Below, in pieces: positions 9,060-17,343 of a stretch of 64,000 nucleotides of DNA; position 1 is the stretch's first letter, and the number at the start of each line of letters is the position of its first letter. The notes under the pieces were generated by a model, which saw nothing but the letters and a program-made list of their open reading frames with translations, had not been told where the DNA came from and made no database searches. Location of the stretch: positions 24,649 to 88,648 of the forward strand of contig JBLRWO010000016.1 in the NCBI GenBank assembly GCA_047921215.1. The letters are read 5' to 3'. Both the position numbers and the translations under genes were made by a program. The stretch comes from RECM01 sp047921215. GTDB taxonomy: Bacteria; Bacteroidota; Rhodothermia; Balneolales; Cyclonatronaceae.

Positions 9060-9525
9060 CAGCACCACCTAATGTAGGTTAACATGAGCATTCAAACGGC
9101 ATCGACACTACATTGAAACGCAATTACGCGGCATTTCAGCCAGCAGATTAACGGATCGATTCCGGCTGAAATCACCTCCTGCGGTATCCCGGCAGGTTTC
9201 CGAATGAACCGGTCTAATATAGCAAATGTAATGCCGGTTAATAACCTGTACCCTGTCCCGGATGGTACAATGTACAACACCTTTCACTGCCGGTACAGGA
9301 TCGGTTTATCAGGACTGCCGATAGTGTCCGATTTTTTTTATACTGCTACCAGTGGCAAGTTCATTTTCACATACCAAATAGTCTTGCCCGCAACGGATAA
9401 AATTACTTGCTCACCGGGACACTCATCACCTGAATGTCATTAACCGGACTGTTTTGTTGCATGTGTTTCACAACGGATCAAAGCTGATTCTTCTGAACAG
9501 CAGTGCAAAAAATTCATACATTTAT
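9060..9525. other. Intergenic region upstream of murB
   Basis: No coding sequence, hairpin terminator or clear promoter recognised. Short frames here have no family resemblance. It separates the divergent murB and the small unknown gene, so both promoters should lie here. Confidence 0.4.
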
Positions 9526-9825
9526 ATGCCTGTTATATACATCGAACCCGGAGCGTTGCTGTACGTCACCGAAAAAAACGTACATGTACAGATACGCCTC
9601 AAAGCTGACGGACAACTGGATGTAGTTACGACAAAACCATCTGATACTACTGCTTTTGATGTATCTGAACAGGACGGCATCACCGTTTACACCGACAGGA
9701 GAATCGGGCTGGCCAGCGACCGTCAGATAGTGATAAGCCTGAAAAAGGGTTTGCTCGGACGCAGCCTTCATGCCCGCGTAACCCCGCTGACTACCGGCCC
9801 GGGATTTATGGGTACGCATCAGTAA
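9526..9825 (+). CDS. Small protein of unknown function, possibly HesB/IscA-like fold
   Basis: A 99-residue protein if started at ATG 9526 (IYIEPGALLYVTEKN...). A longer frame from 9454 adds a low-quality N-terminus. The order of elements (helix with VTEKNVHVQIRLKADG, a middle acidic loop, then DGITVYTDRRIGLASDRQIVISLKKGLLG) loosely recalls the HesB/IscA-like fold (DGI.VYVD...L). The cysteines expected for Fe-S binding are absent, so any such role would be lost or different. No operon partner. Function unknown. Confidence 0.5.
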   Translation: MPVIYIEPGALLYVTEKNVHVQIRLKADGQLDVVTTKPSDTTAFDVSEQDGITVYTDRRIGLASDRQIVISLKKGLLGRSLHARVTPLTTGPGFMGTHQ

Positions 9826-9847
9826 AACGGACGGAGCGCTTCGATAC

Positions 9848-9885
9848 GACATACCGCACACGACATACCGCACACGACATACGGC
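9848..9885. repeat. 14-bp tandem repeat
   Basis: About 2.7 copies of a 14-bp unit (GACATACCGCACAC), just downstream of the small unknown gene. Too short to suggest a function. Confidence 0.6.
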
Positions 9886-10063
9886 TTATGGCAAGTACCC
9901 GGAAAGTGTGTTTGATAATATCGGGCGTAAATTCCATATTTTTATCTCTTGACTGCGTAACATGCACCATTTACATGCTTAGAGCGAACATATTATTCAG
10001 TTCGTCTGATTATAATCTGCTGCTGCAACATCAACCTGTTATGTCATAACCAGCGACCACGTA

Positions 10064-11407
10064 TTGATTGACCGTCTAATTCATAGTGCCATTTCATCGA
10101 TCAGAAACCATCCGTTCTCCCCTTTTAAGGCGGGCGAAAAGATGGCTTCGGTCGACACCGCCTGGCTGCGCATGGAACACTCCACCAATCTGATGATGAT
10201 AAACGGGCTGATGATGTTCAAAGAGAGAATTGATCTGCCCGTACTAAGACAAATACTGGTTGAGCGTCTCATCAGTCATGACCGGTTCCGGCAGATTGCT
10301 GCCGATCCTTTGGGGTCACCGAGATGGATTCACGACCCGGATTTTCATCCCGACAACCATCTGCAGACCATCGGGTTGCCCGCCCCTCACGGAAAAGCAG
10401 AACTCGAACAGGTTGTGAGTGATATCTTGAGTTCACCGCTCGACCTTTCGAGACCATTGTGGAAGGTCTATCATGTTGACAATTATGACGGCGGATCGGC
10501 ACTCATCTTTAAATTTCATCACTGCCTGGGCGATGGAATTGCGCTGATCAGGCTATTGTTTTCGGTAACCGATGAAGAGGTAACCGAGCACAATTTTACT
10601 CCGTCGGGGGGTACTACCGGGCAGCGCAACAGTCAGATTATAGACAGGGCTGCAGGTCCCGGCGATATACCCCGGGTTCTTGCTTCGGCCGTCAAAATCG
10701 GGCTTATGCCCCGCGATCAGGACACTCCATTCCGCGGCCGCCTCGGTGTTCGAAAAACGGCCAAGTGGACGGAATCGATCCCTCTGGAACATTTCAAACA
10801 GATTGGCAAAAACCATAATGCCACTGTAAATGATGTACTGCTGACGATACTTACCGGGGCTATTCGCTCATACCTGCTTCACCACGGTGTTGATCTTAAC
10901 GAGGGCATCCGGGTAACTGTACCCGTGAACCTGAGAAGAGAGGGAAAGGATCCGGAACTGGGCAATCGTTTCGGCCTGGTATTTATGATACTTCCCGTTA
11001 CCCGGCCTACTTTTCCCGGGCGGCTTGAGGCGGTAAAAGCGGAGATGGACCGGATAAAAAAATCGCATGAAGCCGTGGCTGCCCTCGGTATTCTCACGGT
11101 AATGGGGAATCTGCCACTTGTGATGGAAGACCTGCTGGTCGATTATCTGAGCAGCAAGGTGACGGCCGTGGTCACCAATGTACCCGGCCCGCTTAAAAAA
11201 CTGAACCTGGCCGGCAGCCGCATCGACAAGATGATGTTCTGGGTACCCAAAACCGGCGCCCTCGGGCTGGGCATCAGCCTGTTCAGTTATGCCGGGGAGG
11301 TAATGGTAGGGCTGAGTGCCGACAATGGGCTGGTTCCTGATCCCGACCGGCTGGTGGCCTATTTCAATACCGAGCTGGAAACGGTAACCGGGCTGCAGAT
11401 TACCTGA
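10064..11407 (+). CDS. Wax ester synthase/diacylglycerol acyltransferase (WS/DGAT)
   Basis: Joins acyl-CoA to a fatty alcohol or diacylglycerol, making neutral storage lipid at the inner membrane. The catalytic HHxxxDG motif is HHCLGDG (residues 152-158). Other family blocks are VDTAWLRMEHSTNLMMI near the N-terminus, PLDLSRPLWKVY, NDVLLTILTGAIRSYL and the late NVPGP. The frame opens with TTG at 10064, but ATG at 10142 has AAGGCGG upstream and is an equally good start (MASVDTAW). Single gene with no lipid-synthesis neighbours. Confidence 0.88.
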   Translation: MIDRLIHSAISSIRNHPFSPFKAGEKMASVDTAWLRMEHSTNLMMINGLMMFKERIDLPVLRQILVERLISHDRFRQIAADPLGSPRWIHDPDFHPDNHLQTIGLPAPHGKAELEQVVSDILSSPLDLSRPLWKVYHVDNYDGGSALIFKFHHCLGDGIALIRLLFSVTDEEVTEHNFTPSGGTTGQRNSQIIDRAAGPGDIPRVLASAVKIGLMPRDQDTPFRGRLGVRKTAKWTESIPLEHFKQIGKNHNATVNDVLLTILTGAIRSYLLHHGVDLNEGIRVTVPVNLRREGKDPELGNRFGLVFMILPVTRPTFPGRLEAVKAEMDRIKKSHEAVAALGILTVMGNLPLVMEDLLVDYLSSKVTAVVTNVPGPLKKLNLAGSRIDKMMFWVPKTGALGLGISLFSYAGEVMVGLSADNGLVPDPDRLVAYFNTELETVTGLQIT

Positions 11408-11454
11408 AAAAAATCAATCAGCTGTTTTTCCGGATGTTTAATATCGCTATATTT

Positions 11455-11477
11455 AAGATATAATTGTCTTTTATCTT
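11455..11477 (+). promoter_or_regulatory. NsrR/Rrf2-type operator candidate upstream of ric
   Basis: A 23-nt element beginning AAGATATAATT and ending TCTTTTATCTT around one central base. This is the 11-1-11 layout of known NsrR sites, which begin AAGAT and end ATCTT. It lies ~70 nt upstream of ric. Related elements occur at 12428-12450, 13026-13048 and 37554-37576. Confidence 0.5.
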
Positions 11478-11545
11478 TTATTAGACCTGTACGTATTAAT
11501 AAACACCATGCTGCTGCAACAGGGGCAGCCAAAAATAAACAAGCC

Positions 11546-12250
11546 ATGAATACTGATTTGACATCACAACTCAATGAATACACCATCGCGGAACTGGTTA
11601 CAGCCGATTACCGGACGGCAGGTGTGTTCAGAAAATTCGGTCTTGACTTCTGCTGCGGCGGCAAAAAAAGTGTTGCTGAAGCGTGTGAACAGAAACAACT
11701 AAACACCGGAGAAGTACTCGGCGAAATAGAACAGGTACTGTCGGTGCCGGACGGGATAACACCCCGTTTCAATGCATGGAGCCCGGAACTGCTCATCCGC
11801 TATATCATCGACAACCATCACAGTTACGTCAGGGAAGCGATTGAGCGAATACCCTATTTCATCAACAAAGTAGCCGCCCGCCACGGTGAGAACCACCCCT
11901 GGAATATTGAGATAGCCACACATTTCGCGGAACTTTGCGGGGAAATGACAGAGCACATGGCAAGCGAGGAGAATGAGGTATTTCCGCTAATCGAAACATA
12001 CCTGAGGACAAAAGATCCCGAAAGCCGTGTGCGTCTTGAAAAACTGGTGGATGACATGGAGAGTGAACACAGCGGGGCCGGAGCACTGATGGCAAGAATC
12101 CGTGAACTCAGCAGGCAGTTCACTCCGCCAGCGGGTGCGTGTAATACCTACCAGGTGGCGTACGCCGAACTGGAAGCGTTCGAGAGGGATCTGCACCAGC
12201 ACGTTCATCTCGAGAACAATATTCTGTTTCCCAAAGCGCTGAATACGTGA
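11546..12250 (+). CDS. ric: Iron-sulfur cluster repair di-iron protein Ric (ScdA/YtfE)
   Basis: Repairs Fe-S clusters damaged by nitric oxide or peroxide, using a di-iron centre in a hemerythrin-like four-helix bundle. The N-terminal ScdA domain (residues 1-60) has FGLDFCCGGKKS with Cys36/Cys37. The hemerythrin part carries the expected His/Glu ligands in DNHHSYVRE, MTEHMASEENEVFPLIE, ESEHSGAGALMARIRELS and HVHLENNILFPKAL. The 234-residue length is standard. It sits just upstream of two Rrf2 regulators and the nos genes, and a palindromic operator candidate lies upstream, which fits NO control. Confidence 0.95.
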   Translation: MNTDLTSQLNEYTIAELVTADYRTAGVFRKFGLDFCCGGKKSVAEACEQKQLNTGEVLGEIEQVLSVPDGITPRFNAWSPELLIRYIIDNHHSYVREAIERIPYFINKVAARHGENHPWNIEIATHFAELCGEMTEHMASEENEVFPLIETYLRTKDPESRVRLEKLVDDMESEHSGAGALMARIRELSRQFTPPAGACNTYQVAYAELEAFERDLHQHVHLENNILFPKALNT

Positions 12251-12427
12251 GCAGCTTCCATTGTCGAAAGGCCAGTTCATGTATAGCCGGTCATTTATGG
12301 CGTTACAATGCACAGGATCAGAACGGTTCATTATACAGTCTTAAAACCATTTGAGATATCTAACCTGTTTTTCCATGCTACTGGCATAGCTACAAAAAAT
12401 TTGGTACCATTTGCGCTGGCCTGAATC

Positions 12428-12450
12428 AGGATTAACTACTCTTTTATACG
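12428..12450 (+). promoter_or_regulatory. NsrR/Rrf2-type operator candidate upstream of first rrf2 gene
   Basis: The right half TCTTTTAT is identical to those at 11455-11477 and 13026-13048. The left half (AGGATTAACTA) is degenerate. It ends 10 nt before the start codon, so bound protein would block expression (autoregulation). Confidence 0.4.
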
Positions 12451-12460
12451 CACTCAAAAC

Positions 12461-12898
12461 ATGGTTCTTTCAAAAGCCTGTACCTACGGCGTTCTCGCCT
12501 CACTTTTTGTTGCCAAGCAATCGGAAAACAGCAGCTATGTATCCATACGGGAGATGAGCGATGAACTCAATATCTCGTTTCATTTTCTCACAAAAATACT
12601 GCAAAAGCTGACCGCTGAGGGGATCCTGAAAAGCCACAAGGGACCCAGGGGGGGAGTACTGCTTGCCCGGCCCGCTAACATGATAACTGTTCTCGATGTT
12701 GTTGTGGCCATCGACGGCGAAAAAGTGTTCAATGAATGTGTTCTGGGGCTGCCGGGATGCGGTTCACAGCACCCATGCCCGCTTCACAACTACTGGGTAA
12801 CCGTTCGTGAGGATCTCAGAGAGATGTTTTCTGCAAAAACACTGGCAGCCACCTCCGATGATATCCGAGAACTGGGCCTCCGTTTAAGTCTGGATTAA
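12461..12898 (+). CDS. Rrf2 family transcriptional regulator, putative Fe-S sensor
   Basis: A 145-residue Rrf2 protein: winged helix at the N-terminus (KACTYGVLASLFVAKQ; recognition region SFHFLTKILQKLTAEGIL; wing KGPRGGVLLARP), then three cysteines in ECVLGLPGCGSQHPCPLH. The C-x6-C-x5-C spacing is the usual cluster-binding pattern of Fe-S Rrf2 regulators such as NsrR and IscR. Located between ric and the nos operon. Inference: senses NO or cluster status and controls these genes. The next gene is a close paralog. Confidence 0.9.
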   Translation: MVLSKACTYGVLASLFVAKQSENSSYVSIREMSDELNISFHFLTKILQKLTAEGILKSHKGPRGGVLLARPANMITVLDVVVAIDGEKVFNECVLGLPGCGSQHPCPLHNYWVTVREDLREMFSAKTLAATSDDIRELGLRLSLD

Positions 12899-13025
12899 TT
12901 TTTTGACGGTAACTTTCGGCCCTGCCATGTACATACTTGGTTCCGGGCGATCCCGCATGGCCATGCCCAAAAAGATTGATTTTCTTCATTTTTTTCTTGA
13001 CAAATTCCATGCGTGTATCTAAATT

Positions 13026-13048
13026 AAGATAAAAGAGTCTTTTATTTG
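13026..13048 (+). promoter_or_regulatory. NsrR/Rrf2-type operator candidate upstream of second rrf2 gene
   Basis: Contains a perfect 8-1-8 inverted repeat, ATAAAAGA-G-TCTTTTAT (13029-13045), inside a 23-nt frame that begins AAGAT. It ends 12 nt before the start codon. It is the most symmetric member of the set and points to autorepression. Confidence 0.55.
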
Positions 13049-13060
13049 ATTATAACATAT

Positions 13061-13498
13061 ATGTTTATATCCAAAAGCTGCTCGTACGGAATCCGGTCGG
13101 TTGCTTACCTGTCGGCGCTTACTCCCGGCAAATATGTACCCATACGTGAAATCAGCAGCAATCTGGATATACCCTATCACTTTCTGACAAAAATTCTTCA
13201 AATGCTTACATCGGCCAACATACTTCTTTCGTCACGCGGTGCCGGTGGCGGTGTTACCCTGGCAAGAGATGCCGCTTCAATCACCCTGTACGACCTGATA
13301 ACAGCAATCGATGGTACTGCACTTTTTACCAGCTGCATCCTTGGTCTGCCCGGTTGCGGCGTAAGAACACCCTGCCCTTTTCACCAGGAATGGGATACGG
13401 CCCGTGCCAAAGTGAACCATTTTTCCTGCCATACCTCAGTTACCGAATTGCAGAACCATATGCTGCTGCTGGCGCACAGCGATTCTTCTCAACCCTAA
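13061..13498 (+). CDS. Rrf2 family transcriptional regulator, second paralog
   Basis: The ATG at 13061 is preferred over the TTG at 13046, because the protein then begins MFISKSCSYGIRS like its paralog. It has the Rrf2 winged helix with PYHFLTKILQMLTSANIL and GAGGGVTLARD, and the same three-cysteine signature (TSCILGLPGCGVRTPCPFH). It lies 40 nt before the cytochrome c gene that opens the nos cluster, so it may be its direct regulator. Whether the two Rrf2 proteins bind different sites or form a heterodimer cannot be told. Confidence 0.9.
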   Translation: MFISKSCSYGIRSVAYLSALTPGKYVPIREISSNLDIPYHFLTKILQMLTSANILLSSRGAGGGVTLARDAASITLYDLITAIDGTALFTSCILGLPGCGVRTPCPFHQEWDTARAKVNHFSCHTSVTELQNHMLLLAHSDSSQP

Positions 13499-13538
13499 AT
13501 AAGACAAAATACTACTAATACCTTTATATCGGTTTATT

Positions 13539-14003
13539 ATGAAAATCACAAGCACCCTGTCTGTAATTATCCTGCTTCTGCTAAGCGGCTGCGGCAGTTC
13601 CGAAAGCGACAAACCCTCAGCTGCCGGGCAGTCATCACAGGACAGTGAATTAACTGCATTCGAACTCGAACACGGAATCGGCCCCATTACCGAAGAGATC
13701 ACCATCAGCACCGATGATCTCGAAAAAATTGAAAAAGGCCGGCAGATTTTTGATTCAAAGTGTGCCGCCTGCCACCAGATGAACGAGCGATTTGTCGGCC
13801 CTGCCCTGGGTGATGTTTCCGAACGCAGAAGCGATGCCTACATCATGAATATGATCCTGAATCCGTCAGAAATGGCAAGAAAACACCCTGAGGGACTCAA
13901 ACTGCTCGCCGAATATATGACTCCCATGCCCTTCCAGAATGTAACTGAAGAGGATGCACGGGCTATCACCGCCTATTTAAAGAATGTAGCAGAACAACCC
14001 TAA
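13539..14003 (+). CDS. Lipoprotein monoheme cytochrome c of the nos cluster
   Basis: A 154-residue lipoprotein (lipobox LLSGC, Cys18) with one class I cytochrome c domain. Heme binds through C75-A-A-C78-H79, the GPALGDVSER loop follows, and the sixth ligand is probably a Met in the YMTPMPF segment. It starts 31 nt upstream of nosZ. In clade II nos clusters a small cytochrome c is thought to pass electrons from the quinol chain to NosZ, and this gene is placed for that job. The cellular side is the periplasm, membrane anchored. Upstream (13501-13509) lies AAGACAAAA, resembling the left half of the operator set, but no right half. Confidence 0.9.
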   Translation: MKITSTLSVIILLLLSGCGSSESDKPSAAGQSSQDSELTAFELEHGIGPITEEITISTDDLEKIEKGRQIFDSKCAACHQMNERFVGPALGDVSERRSDAYIMNMILNPSEMARKHPEGLKLLAEYMTPMPFQNVTEEDARAITAYLKNVAEQP

Positions 14004-14033
14004 TCAACCTTTCACTAACCATAAAATACACCT

Positions 14034-16007
14034 ATGAACCTATCCACATTCACCACCAAAAAAGCGTTGTTGGGCGGGATTTTTGTAGTTGCTGCCGGGC
14101 TGATGTTAGCCGGCTGCCCCTCCCAGCAGGCAATGATCGGCAGCGGTGATGCTGCCCAGAAGACCTATGTTGCCCCCGGCGATTACGACGAATTCTACTC
14201 GTTCATGTCGGGCGGTTACAGCGGCCAGGTAAGCGTATTCGGCCTGCCCTCCGGGCGCCTTTTCAAGGTCATCCCGGTATTCTCCCAGGATCCAGAGTCC
14301 GGGTACGGCTACTACGAAGAATCGAAAGACCTGCTTAACACAACCTATGGATTTCAGCCCTGGGACGATTCCCACCATCCCCACTTTTCACAGACCGATG
14401 GTGTTGCCGACGGCCGGTGGCTGTTTATCAATGCCAACAACACCCCCCGCATCGCGCGTATTGATCTGACCACCTTCGAAACCAAGGAGATCATTGAAAT
14501 CCCGAACACGGGCGGTAACCACGGTTCATCGTTCGTGACTGAAAATACCGAATATGTGGTCGGAGCAACCCGATTCAGTATACCACATGAGCCTGACAGG
14601 GATGTACCCATCGACAGTTACAAGGAAAATTTCGACGGGGCACTCACCTTTCTGAAGGTAGACCAGGAGACCGGCCGGATGAACATCGATTTCCAGATGG
14701 TTGTACCACCGTACAACTACGACCTGGCACGTGCCGGCAAAGGGAAATCGGCCGACTGGTATTTCTTTACCACCTACAATACCGAACAGGCCCACACCCT
14801 GCTTGAGATCAATGCTTCCCGGAACGACAAAGACTTTGTGGCCGCCGTAAACTGGAAAAAAGCGGCTGAATATGTCCGCGAAGGCCGCGCAACCACCATG
14901 TCGACCGAGTACTACCACAATTACTATGATCCGGCCACCAGTACGGCCATCAGTACTAAAAAAGATGAGGTTCTCGTACTGCGTCCGGAAGATGCACCCG
15001 GCATCATGTACTTCCTGCCTACACCAAAATCTCCGCACGGAGTGGATGTTGACCCAACGGGCGAATACCTCGCTGCAGGCGGTAAACTGGCGACGGTAAT
15101 CCCCGTTCACTCCTTCTCAAAAATGATTGAAGCGATCGAAAATGAGGACTTCGAGGACGAGATTAACGGCATCCCCGTTCTCCGTTACGAGGCCACCATT
15201 GCCGGAGAAGTGGAAAATCCGGGCCTCGGTCCCCTCCACACCGAGTATGACGGCAAAGGCTTTGCCTACACCTCCGTTTACATCTCCTCAGAGATCGTAA
15301 AATGGTCGCTGGAAACCTTCGAGGTGGTAGACCGGATCGACGCCTACTATTCAATCGGGCACCTTATGATACCCGGTGGCGACACGAAAAATCCGTACGG
15401 AAAATACATGGTGGGCCTCAACAAAACTGCCAAAGACCGCTATCTGCCCGTAGGACCGAAGCAGAACCACCCGGCGCAGCTCTATGACATATCGGGTGAC
15501 AAAATGCAGCTGCTGCTCGATTTCCCGACCATCGGTGAGCCGCATTACGCCCAGGGCATTTCTGCTGAAAAATTACGGCCGAATATCAAACAGATATTTG
15601 AGATAGAGGATAACAATCACCCACATGCCACCAAATCGGTCAATGATGCCCGTGTTGTTCGTGAAGGCAACGTGGTTCGTGTGTACATGGGAATGATCCG
15701 CTCCAATTTCCGTCCCGACAATATAGAGGGCATCCGCCTGGGCGACACCGTATACTTCCACATTACCAACCTGGAACAGGAATGGGATGTAGTTCACGGA
15801 TTTGCCATAAAGGGCGGCCAGATGGGCGAAGTGCTGCTGGCACCCGGCCAGACCAAAACCCTGAAATGGGAACCCACCCGTACCGGTATCTACCCGTTCT
15901 ACTGCACCGCATTTTGCTCTGCGCTGCACCAGGAGATGCAGGGATATGTACGCGTATCGGCCGAAGGTTCAGACGTTCCGATCTCCTACCGCACCGGCAA
16001 TATGTGA
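14034..16007 (+). CDS. nosZ: Nitrous oxide reductase, clade II (Sec type)
   Basis: Reduces N2O to N2 in the periplasm. A seven-bladed propeller carries the CuZ cluster, with His candidates in DDSHHPHFS (His114/His115), GGNHGSS, SPHGVDV, LGPLHTEYD, KQNHPAQL and GEPHYAQ. A C-terminal cupredoxin domain carries CuA ligands C624-TAF-C628-SAL-H632 plus Met635. There is no twin-arginine motif; the N-terminus has a Sec-type helix ending LMLAGC, a possible lipobox. These features and the neighbouring nosB-like gene mark clade II. The 657-residue length is normal, without the C-terminal heme domain found in epsilonproteobacteria. Copper comes from NosL and NosDFY encoded downstream. Confidence 0.97.
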   Translation: MNLSTFTTKKALLGGIFVVAAGLMLAGCPSQQAMIGSGDAAQKTYVAPGDYDEFYSFMSGGYSGQVSVFGLPSGRLFKVIPVFSQDPESGYGYYEESKDLLNTTYGFQPWDDSHHPHFSQTDGVADGRWLFINANNTPRIARIDLTTFETKEIIEIPNTGGNHGSSFVTENTEYVVGATRFSIPHEPDRDVPIDSYKENFDGALTFLKVDQETGRMNIDFQMVVPPYNYDLARAGKGKSADWYFFTTYNTEQAHTLLEINASRNDKDFVAAVNWKKAAEYVREGRATTMSTEYYHNYYDPATSTAISTKKDEVLVLRPEDAPGIMYFLPTPKSPHGVDVDPTGEYLAAGGKLATVIPVHSFSKMIEAIENEDFEDEINGIPVLRYEATIAGEVENPGLGPLHTEYDGKGFAYTSVYISSEIVKWSLETFEVVDRIDAYYSIGHLMIPGGDTKNPYGKYMVGLNKTAKDRYLPVGPKQNHPAQLYDISGDKMQLLLDFPTIGEPHYAQGISAEKLRPNIKQIFEIEDNNHPHATKSVNDARVVREGNVVRVYMGMIRSNFRPDNIEGIRLGDTVYFHITNLEQEWDVVHGFAIKGGQMGEVLLAPGQTKTLKWEPTRTGIYPFYCTAFCSALHQEMQGYVRVSAEGSDVPISYRTGNM

Positions 16008-16087
16008 TCATGGGCACAATAACAACGCAAACAGAGCCTCGATTAGATAAAAAGGCTTCGAAGATAGACTAATTAACCGTTTGTCCC

Positions 16088-16115
16088 CCCCTCTTCCGTT
16101 CAGCCGGAAGAGGGG
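16088..16115 (+). other. Intercistronic stem-loop after nosZ
   Basis: An 11-bp perfect stem (CCCCTCTTCCG with CGGAAGAGGGG) and a 6-nt loop, located 80 nt after nosZ. No T-run follows, so a full terminator is unlikely. It could stabilise the nosZ message or partly reduce read-through into the accessory genes. Confidence 0.55.
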
Positions 16116-16172
16116 CACAGGCGGCCCACAAGCACCATTTCCACCAAAGCTTCAGCCAGGAGCTGACACATC

Positions 16173-16802
16173 ATGAAAACCTCAAACAGAATACTATTTG
16201 CCCTGGCAGCACTCATGCTAATTCCCCTCTACTTCATGCCTTTCTGGACGATCTCCATGAAAGCACCGCAGTTCCCCGAGGGTATCGGAATGTATATTTA
16301 TATCAACGACGTACAGGGGCATGAACGGCACAATATTTCAAGCATAAACATCCTGAACCACTACATCGGCATGAAGGAGATTGATGTGGATGCCATCCCC
16401 GAAATCCGCATCATGCCCTGGATTTTTGCATTTTTGATTGCCAGCGGGGTTATCGGAGCCTTTACGGGATACCGGTGGGTTCTGACTTCATGGCTAGTTC
16501 TTTTCATTCTGCTGTCAATAGCCGGCATCGTCGATTACTACCTGTGGGGGTATGAGTACGGGCATAATCTGGACCCGGATGCTCCCATAAAAGTACCCGG
16601 AATGAGTTATCAGCCGCCGTTAATAGGCACCAAACAGTTATTGAATATCAAGGCATCGTCATGGCCCTACTGGGGATCGCTGTTTATTGGTCTTTCAATG
16701 CTGACCGCGGGTTTTGCCCTTTACAGGGATTATTTCTCCGGCGCACAGGATAATAGTGATACACAGGCCGGATCGGTACAAAACAGTGAGGTGACAGCAT
16801 GA
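16173..16802 (+). CDS. nosB: NosB-like integral membrane protein
   Basis: A 209-residue protein with about four transmembrane helices (near residues 8-26, 83-100, 105-125 and 165-185) and a periplasmic-looking segment after the first helix (KAPQFPEGIGMYIYINDVQG; INILNHYIGMKEI). This APQFPEG...LNHYIGM pattern, directly after a clade II nosZ, fits the NosB family found only with clade II nos clusters. NosB is required for N2O respiration in Wolinella, but its chemistry is not known. The stop overlaps nosL by 4 nt (ATGA). The family assignment is from memory of the pattern. Confidence 0.7.
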   Translation: MKTSNRILFALAALMLIPLYFMPFWTISMKAPQFPEGIGMYIYINDVQGHERHNISSINILNHYIGMKEIDVDAIPEIRIMPWIFAFLIASGVIGAFTGYRWVLTSWLVLFILLSIAGIVDYYLWGYEYGHNLDPDAPIKVPGMSYQPPLIGTKQLLNIKASSWPYWGSLFIGLSMLTAGFALYRDYFSGAQDNSDTQAGSVQNSEVTA

Positions 16803-17332
16803 AACCATCCACAACCATACTCATCGTTCTGACCGCTGCTGCCTTTCTGTTGTCGGCATGCGGACCTGAGAAACAGACCCCGCACCCGGGTCCGTCGATA
16901 AAAACCAAGATTGCCGGCGATATCACCTACGGCACCGACGAGTGTGACTGGTGCCACAAGACGATTGAAACCGTGCGCTACGGGGCTGAACTGGTCAGGG
17001 CCGATGGCAGCATCCTCAAATTCAGGGCGGCCGAGCACATGGCCGCATGGATGATTGCCAACCCGGATGAAGCCGCCAAAGCCCGCTCAGTGCTGGTTGT
17101 CGATTTTGCCGACGGACAAAACCTGATTGATGTAAATAAGGCACTCTATCTGCGCAGTTCACTGAGGCCGAGCCCCGGCCAGCTGCACATCACCCCGATC
17201 CACCGCGACAATGAGCGCATGCTCACCAATATCTACGAAGCATACCCGGGCACCTACCTTGAATGGGATGAGGTTCTTGAGTTCGTGCAGACGAGCATGG
17301 ATCTTCTGGCTGTCGGTGAGATTGCTAACTGA
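16799..17332 (+). CDS. nosL: NosL-like lipoprotein, copy 1 (altered copper motif)
   Basis: Lipoprotein (lipobox LLSAC, Cys21) of the NosL copper-chaperone family. The metal region reads DECDWCHKTI (Cys49, Cys52). The usual NosL motif is CxxCxM, and here Lys replaces the Met. The following YGAELVRADGSILKFRAAEHMAAW and the later ALYLRSS segment fit NosL. It overlaps nosB by 4 nt and is followed 11 nt later by a second nosL. The changed motif suggests a different metal affinity or partner than copy 2. Confidence 0.85.
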   Translation: MKPSTTILIVLTAAAFLLSACGPEKQTPHPGPSIKTKIAGDITYGTDECDWCHKTIETVRYGAELVRADGSILKFRAAEHMAAWMIANPDEAAKARSVLVVDFADGQNLIDVNKALYLRSSLRPSPGQLHITPIHRDNERMLTNIYEAYPGTYLEWDEVLEFVQTSMDLLAVGEIAN

Positions 17333-17343
17333 ACGGGTGCGTC

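Noticed and set aside
9514..9873. 119-codon minus-strand gene
   Set aside because: Lies antisense to the better small gene at 9526 and starts within a 14-bp tandem repeat.
13501..13523. Full NsrR-type operator before the nos cytochrome gene
   Set aside because: Only the left half (AAGACAAAA) matches; kept as a weak remark, not a feature.
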